Source of the DNA: Liopterus haemorrhoidalis | Lineage: Eukaryota; Arthropoda; Insecta; Coleoptera; Dytiscidae | Length of the DNA: 64,000 nt | NCBI GenBank assembly: GCA_963971575.1 | Contig: OZ020624.1 | Location: forward strand, 6,506,903 to 6,570,902 | Reading direction: 5' to 3' | In this document: positions 58,977-64,000 of the stretch, piece by piece | Layout: each line of letters begins with the position of its first letter | Numbering within the stretch: the stretch's first letter is position 1 | Notes under the pieces: model-generated | What the model was told of the DNA's origin: nothing | Databases searched by the model: none | The model's input: the letters and a program-made list of their open reading frames with translations, nothing else | Made by a program: the position numbers and the translations under genes

Positions 58977-60288
58977 CAAGGTGTCTCAAAAGAAATTTTA
59001 TATTTAGTGGATCGATTAAAAAAAAAGTAAGCCGTATATAGAAAAAATGTTTATTAATTATTAAAATACACTTTTTGGGGATTTGTTTCTTAAAAATAAT
59101 ATCGTCTAAATGTAGACCCTCGCGTTCTCGGCACTCATTTAATCGAACAGTAAAATTACTTATGACGTCTCGGCAGGTGGACTCAGGGATGGCTGCCATT
59201 TCGTGACGGATATTTTCTTTCAAATGCGCCAGTGAAGTCGATTTATTGGCGTAAACTTTAGATTTAAGATAACCCCATAGGAAAAAGTCCAACATAGGGG
59301 TTAAATCTGGACTGCGTGGAGGCCAATTTATGTCACCTCTCCGGGAGATCAATTTGCCTGAGAAAATTTCACGAACACGTGGCAGAGACATATTGGACGT
59401 GTGTGAAGTTGCTCCGTCCTGTTGGAACCATGTTCTTTGGTTATAGCCAGGAAAGTTTTGCTGTTCAGGTACCAAGAAGTTGTCTGACATCTCCACATAA
59501 CGCTCTGAATTCACTGTAACTGCACGCCCCCTTTCGTCTTCAAAAAAGTAAGGGCCAATAATTCCTCGCGCCGACATCGCAGCCCATACGGTCACTTTAG
59601 GCGAATGTAGGGGTTTCTGATGTTTGCGTTTCGGATTCGTTGCACTCCAGTAGCGGCAGTTCTGCTTATTTGCGTGGCCATTAAGATGAAAATGAACTTC
59701 ATCCGAAAACAAAATGTTGGTAAACGTTGAAAATCGCTCAATCACCTGATTTACGAAATTAAGCCTCTGACTGGCATCTTGGGGCTTTAATTCTTGCACC
59801 AATTGAATTTTGTAGGGGTACAGCTTTAGGTCTTTGTGCATAATGCAATGTAATGATGATCTATGCACATTTAAAGCACTTGCGCGCTTCCGAATTGAAA
59901 GGTTCGGGTCGTCACGAACAGACTGATTAACATTCTCCACGTTTTCTACCGTTCTTGATGACCTAGGTCGCCCGGATTTTGATTTATCCAGCGTTGTACC
60001 AGTCTCTTCAAACTTTTTAACCCAATGTCGAATGAGAGGAATGCTTGGCGCATCATTTAAGTGGCGAAAACCTCGAATACTGCAGAATTTTCTACGCGCT
60101 ACAGTCGCCGAATCACCGTTTTTGTAAAACTCTCGCACGCATAACGCGCGGTCTGCTCCCGAGAAACGCTCATAGCGACTGAATTCCCAAGAGCCAGGCT
60201 ACCGATTGAAATAACCCCCGCGCCCCTCGGATACGTTGCGTTCACGCAGTAAGCTAAATAAATATAAAATTTCTTTTGAGACACCTTG
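58977..60288 (-). mobile_element. DD41D mariner, copy 4
   Basis: Full-length element (1312 bp) with both inverted ends and TA at 58975-58976 and 60289-60290. Its right flank is the interior of a TTAA element, whose left portion is absent beyond the mariner. Confidence 0.92.
58980..60177 (-). pseudogene. DD41D mariner transposase with three lesions
   Basis: A one-base loss at the start codon region (ATGAGCG instead of ATGGAGCG) shifts the frame after the first codon. A 3-bp insertion puts Leu between Met and the third catalytic Asp (PMLDFFLWG), giving a 42-residue spacing. The normal stop is Gln (FKKQIPKK), so translation runs into the inverted repeat to 58972. The rest matches the intact copy closely. 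Confidence 0.9.
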
Positions 60289-60290
60289 TA

Positions 60291-61673
60291 GTTTAGAACC
60301 TTCGTCGAAAAATATTATACTTGATGATAATGGAATGCCACTTGGTACACGTATTCTTCACAAAAATTAAATCATTTTTACCCGTAACACCTATTTTGAG
60401 AACCGCGGCAGATTCAAGATGGTGACAAATATAGACTACCAAGTACAATAACTATAAGTAGTTTTCACAATAGAACAAAATAGCTAAAAACCTTTGTGTA
60501 GAATGAAGCTTTAACTACAATTTGCCGCATCGTACGCAAATATGTGTCGATTGGTTTACAAGATGGCGTCTATAATGCAATTTGCTTAATTACAATTACA
60601 TAAGGTCAAGGAGGGTAATAAGGCCCACCTAACACTTTTTTTTTTTTTTTTTAATTTATACAATAACAATTTTGTTATAAATTTATTTTTAAATAATAAT
60701 TTGAACATATTTTTATAATATAATAATTTATTACATATGTATTTGATAAACGAATCAATAAGTTATGCAATTAAAAAAATGTCTGCATTGGGCCTTATTT
60801 ATAGAAAAGTCGTTAATTAATGCCCATATAGCAAATATAAATTAGGGTATAAAAAAGCGTATAAAACACCGGAATATTGGTCTGATTGTTTTATTTTTAA
60901 ATTATTTTGAAAAATTATGGCAAAATAATTATTTAATTCATGCAATTAGGGCAAATAAATTGAAAATTAGACAACAAAAATTATTAAATAATGGACAAAT
61001 AAAAATAAGACAAACAATTATTTAATTCATGCAATTTGGACAAATAAATTCATCTTTGTCCTCCTTCGTCAGTCCAACACAGTCTTCGTGGGCCCAATTT
61101 ATGCAGCAACGCATGTCGGCCCAACGATTTTACACTGTGGGCCTTATTATCAGCTTGGCGGTTAAATGTTTACACCATAGTTTTATTGACTAATTTGTAG
61201 GTTATGAAAAATAAAATAATATAGAATGTACTATTATGTACTAGCAAGTTATTGCAATAAACATGCATGATATTTAAATAATGGCATATAAGTAAAAAAC
61301 ATACTTACAGTTAAATTCACTTACAGTAGAGAAGGAAACACCGCGCTGTTGTTGTTTACATGTGTATATCTCTATACATTAAAAAAAAAAACAAAGTACT
61401 GCCACCTGTTAATATATAGCAATAGCACATACTAATATACTGTGAACATGTGAATTCTGAATTTCACTGCTAAGGCGCCAAATTCAAAAGTGGGCCTTAT
61501 TTCCGCCCGGGCCTTATTACCCTCCTTGACCTTAATAGTTTTTTCTACAATTTAAAATATCCTATTAGATAAAAATTCGCTGCAAATTTTGATATATAGA
61601 TTGTTATTAATTGTATTTCCGATTATTAGTTTTGTATAAGAAACTATTGAGAACTATAGGGTTGTGCGCCGCC
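60291..61673. mobile_element. TTAA element, copy B, left part missing
   Basis: From GTTTAGAACCTTCGTCGAAA onward it matches the interior and right arm of 31719-32477, ending before TTAA at 61674-61677. The sequence corresponding to the left ~295 bp is absent; a DD41D mariner abuts the breakpoint. A TA element is nested at 60603-61532. Confidence 0.75.
60603..61532. mobile_element. TA-flanked element with GGGCCTTATT motifs
   Basis: Inverted ends AGGTCAAGGAGGGTAATAAG are flanked by TA (60601-60602, 61533-61534). GGGCCTTATT occurs at 60790, 61139, 61492 and 61509, and inverted at 60617. The interior is AT-rich with no transposase frame. Confidence 0.8.
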
Positions 61674-61767
61674 TTAATGACTGCATTAGATATGATTTGC
61701 GATTTAAATGGCAGTTATAACTGAATCCATTTTTGCTAATATTGTTTAGTTAGTGTTGTGTGGGGTA

Positions 61768-62839
61768 CAGTGACTGTATAAAGACAGTGTGGCCATACGA
61801 TGGTCTCATTTTCTATTGGTCGAGCTAAAGTCCGCCATATTTCTTCCAACTTTGTTACAGATTACACATGGTTTACATGTGTTTAGCTTGTGTTTCAGCA
61901 GATTTAAGTGATATTTTCCAATAATATACGTATATTTATTAATAATATACGTATATTTATTGAATAAATGCATAATTGTCAATATATACATCAGTTTTCT
62001 TTATTAATATGTCTTTTATGTATAACATGTTCTGTTTATTCTTTTTTAATATGAAAATATCCTTTTTTTTTTAATTGAGAATATTAATATTGTCAATTAA
62101 AAAACGATCGTAAGTCAAATTTACGATCGTTTCATCAAATTTAAATCTTGAAGTACTATAAAATTGGTCCGAAGGGCCCTTTTTGTAATCACTTTTAAAG
62201 TAACGTTAGTAATTTGTTCCAATGTTATGTAAATGAGTACTTTTAAAGTTGAGAAAAGTAAAATTGGAAGGTGATTATAAGAACGTGCGTTTTCCCAAAA
62301 ATTAGAGCACCCAACATCACTTTTTATAGAACCCTATCATTATTTTTTTCTTATCTTTTTATTCTAATTTAATGTCCTGTTTGAACTTGTTTTCTTAAAT
62401 CTAAAATATTCAAATTAAAATATATAAGTATATTTTTAATTTACGACCGTTTTTATAAAAAAAAAAGTTTTCGTTTCTATAGGTCCTCAAATAAAATTAT
62501 AAAATAATAAAAACATATCTCTTTTATTTCCTTTCATGTCCTTTTTTAAGAATTTTTTTCATTTGTTTTCTTTTTATGTTGCAAACATTTCAAAAAAATA
62601 CCTTCATCGGTAGGTAATTTGAATATTTATCTAAATAAATGTTGAATCATATAAATATTTTTTCTTAACAATAAATTGATATTCACATATATATAAACAT
62701 AAATACGCAAAACTATTAAACATTTAAGAAATATTATAATTAGGATATATTAACATTTATTCCATATAACCCAATACAAATCTGGAATAAAAATGGCGGC
62801 TACAGTTCATATGGCCACACTGTCTTTATACAGTCACTG
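61768..62839. mobile_element. TA-flanked MITE-like element
   Basis: Inverted ends CAGTGACTGTATAAAGACAG continue to GTGTGGCCAT and are flanked by TA (61766-61767, 62840-62841). An inner near-palindrome AAACGATCGTAA / TTACGATCGTTT lies near 62101-62131. No transposase. Confidence 0.8.
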
Positions 62840-62841
62840 TA

Positions 62842-63141
62842 GTGTGGGGGAGAGAAGCCCATTGCTTCGACTTGATTTGCCGTAAACCTGTTTTCTTATC
62901 TACCTTACTTCCACTGGAACACCCAATTATGACGTTATGTGCTTGTGTGCAGATGCAATACACTAATTTGTAGTCAGTCAAGTGAAAGGAACATCTCCAC
63001 CTTAACTGGTCGCCCTTATCTATCGCCGTAACTATTTGCCCCCCACCAACCAACCATGAAACGTCCTGACAAATAATAGTAAAATGGCAAAACACAAAAA
63101 ATCACTAGCATACAAAGGTATGTATATATATCCGTTGTTCT
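62842..63141. other. Unassigned sequence before LINE
   Basis: Nothing was recognised. Confidence 0.35.
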
Positions 63142-63976
63142 CTCAGGCAAAAATAACGTAGAAATAAATGAAAAAATAATCCCTCTTATACATGAACTCA
63201 ACAACTGGTTCCTGTTTAATAAATTATACTTAAATGCCTCCAAAACTAACTATATGATCTTGAGAACTTTGCAAAGTAATAGTCAAATCAATATAAATAT
63301 TAAAATAAATAATGAATATCTAAAATCAGAAAATGAAACAAAATTTTTAGGCCTGTACATATATGAACATTTAAGTTGGAAAGCCCACTGTCAAAAACTA
63401 CTAAAATCATTAAATTCAAACCACTTTCAAATAAAAATTTAAAAAAATATTGTAGGTTATGAGACCATTATTAAATTTTATTATGCCCAATTTTATAGTA
63501 GGCTTAAGTATGGAATATGCTTCTGGGGATCATCAACTATGGCAGATGACATATTTATTTCCCAGAAAAGAATAATACGTTGTATAGCAAACAAAAGACG
63601 CACTGAATCATGCAGACCTCTTTTTGTAAAATACAAATTATTAACAGTTCCTGGTATTTACATCCTAGAGTTGCTGGTCTATGTATTTAAAAATCAAATA
63701 AATTTTGCTCGCCATTTGAACCAGCATTCATATAACACCAGAGGAAAAGATTGTTTCAGAACTCCAGCAAACATACTGGAACTGACAAAAAAATCACCAA
63801 AAACTGTTGGTATTAAATTATTTAATTCACTGCCATTCCATGCCAGAAATGAAACGCAGTTTGCTGTATTTAAGCGGAAGATTAAGGTATTTCTTATAGA
63901 GCATTGTGTATGCTCAATTAATGAATTCTTAAAATATTGTAAGGACTGGTGTAGTCATGCCAATGGGAAACATTGA
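63142..63976 (+). pseudogene. LINE (Jockey/CR1-like) RT C-terminus
   Basis: One frame runs from SGKNNVEINEKIIPLIHELN through ETKFLGLYIYEHLSWKAHCQ, YAQFYSRLKYGICFWGSS, RRTESCRPLFVKYKLLTVPG, HSYNTRGKDCF and VGIKLFNSLPFHARN to the natural stop. Only one in-frame TAA (near 63440) interrupts it, so decay is slight. The block order matches the LINE at 7611-8594 at protein level but not at DNA level. The 5' part with the catalytic YADD box is missing. The 3' end runs off the window. Confidence 0.85.
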
Positions 63977-64000
63977 TTTTGGGTAATTTAATGTATGATT

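Noticed and set aside
58972..60138. 388-codon frame as an intact transposase
   Set aside because: It lacks a proper start, has an insertion beside the catalytic Asp, and reads past the normal stop into the inverted repeat.

Overview
This window looks like AT-rich nuclear DNA of an arthropod, most likely an insect. A beetle or bug is plausible, but nothing here fixes the order. No bacterial operons, rRNA, canonical tRNA genes, CRISPR arrays or recognisable multi-exon host genes were found. Nearly all coding potential is transposon-derived: DD41D mariner, classical mariner, Tc1, IS630-like, hAT, a Kolobok-like TTAA element, possible piggyBac, Jockey/CR1-like and RTE-like LINEs, and a solo LTR. 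The many open frames reading RQTD, THTH, VCVC or CLSV repeats are microsatellites, not genes.

Layout. 0-7 kb: a hAT remnant, a repeat carrying a TCTG/TCCG array (called R1 here), a TA-flanked MITE and a ~155-bp tandem repeat. 7-9.3 kb: a LINE RNase H/C-terminal region split by a second LINE. 9.3-11.6 kb: two head-to-head copies of a ~1-kb repeat (called CAGA-t here) that carries an ACAG/CTGT microsatellite and a tRNA-like segment. 12-17.5 kb: a GACTCC-rich hAT with two nested MITEs, a TTAA element with a transposase C-terminus, and a TA element containing a Tc1 element and another CAGA-t copy. 18-20 kb: Jockey-like RT fragments. 20-25 kb: two internally deleted mariners and a TIR element full of a GTTGTATGT motif. 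25.5-30.5 kb: CAGA-t copy 4, a mariner remnant, a DD41D mariner and an IS630-like remnant. 31.7-36.6 kb: a TTAA element and a Tc1 split by a 1.9-kb foldback element. 36.6-41 kb: an RTE-like LINE 3' end, a GC-rich PIF/Harbinger-like element, R1 copies (one hit by a poly(A) retrocopy, one carrying ~412 bp of CA repeat). 41-48 kb: a GC-rich composite with hAT elements, LINE fragments and a truncated DD41D copy. 48-53.8 kb: a solo LTR, a full-length DD41D mariner with an intact transposase gene, CAGA-t copy 5 and a GTTAAC-rich TIR element. 53.9-64 kb: a hAT split by a 568-bp foldback, another hAT, a decayed DD41D copy, nested TTAA and TA elements, a TA MITE and a LINE ORF interrupted by one stop.

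Only the DD41D transposase at 49631-50719 reads as an intact gene. The strongest structural evidence is from target-site duplications (8 bp for hAT, TA for Tc1/mariner, TTAA, TTA, 4 bp for the LTR) and from reading frames that become continuous when a nested insertion and its duplication are mentally removed. The most unusual signal is the CAGA-t family: four copies keep conserved flanks but carry clearly different tRNA-like segments at the same internal site.
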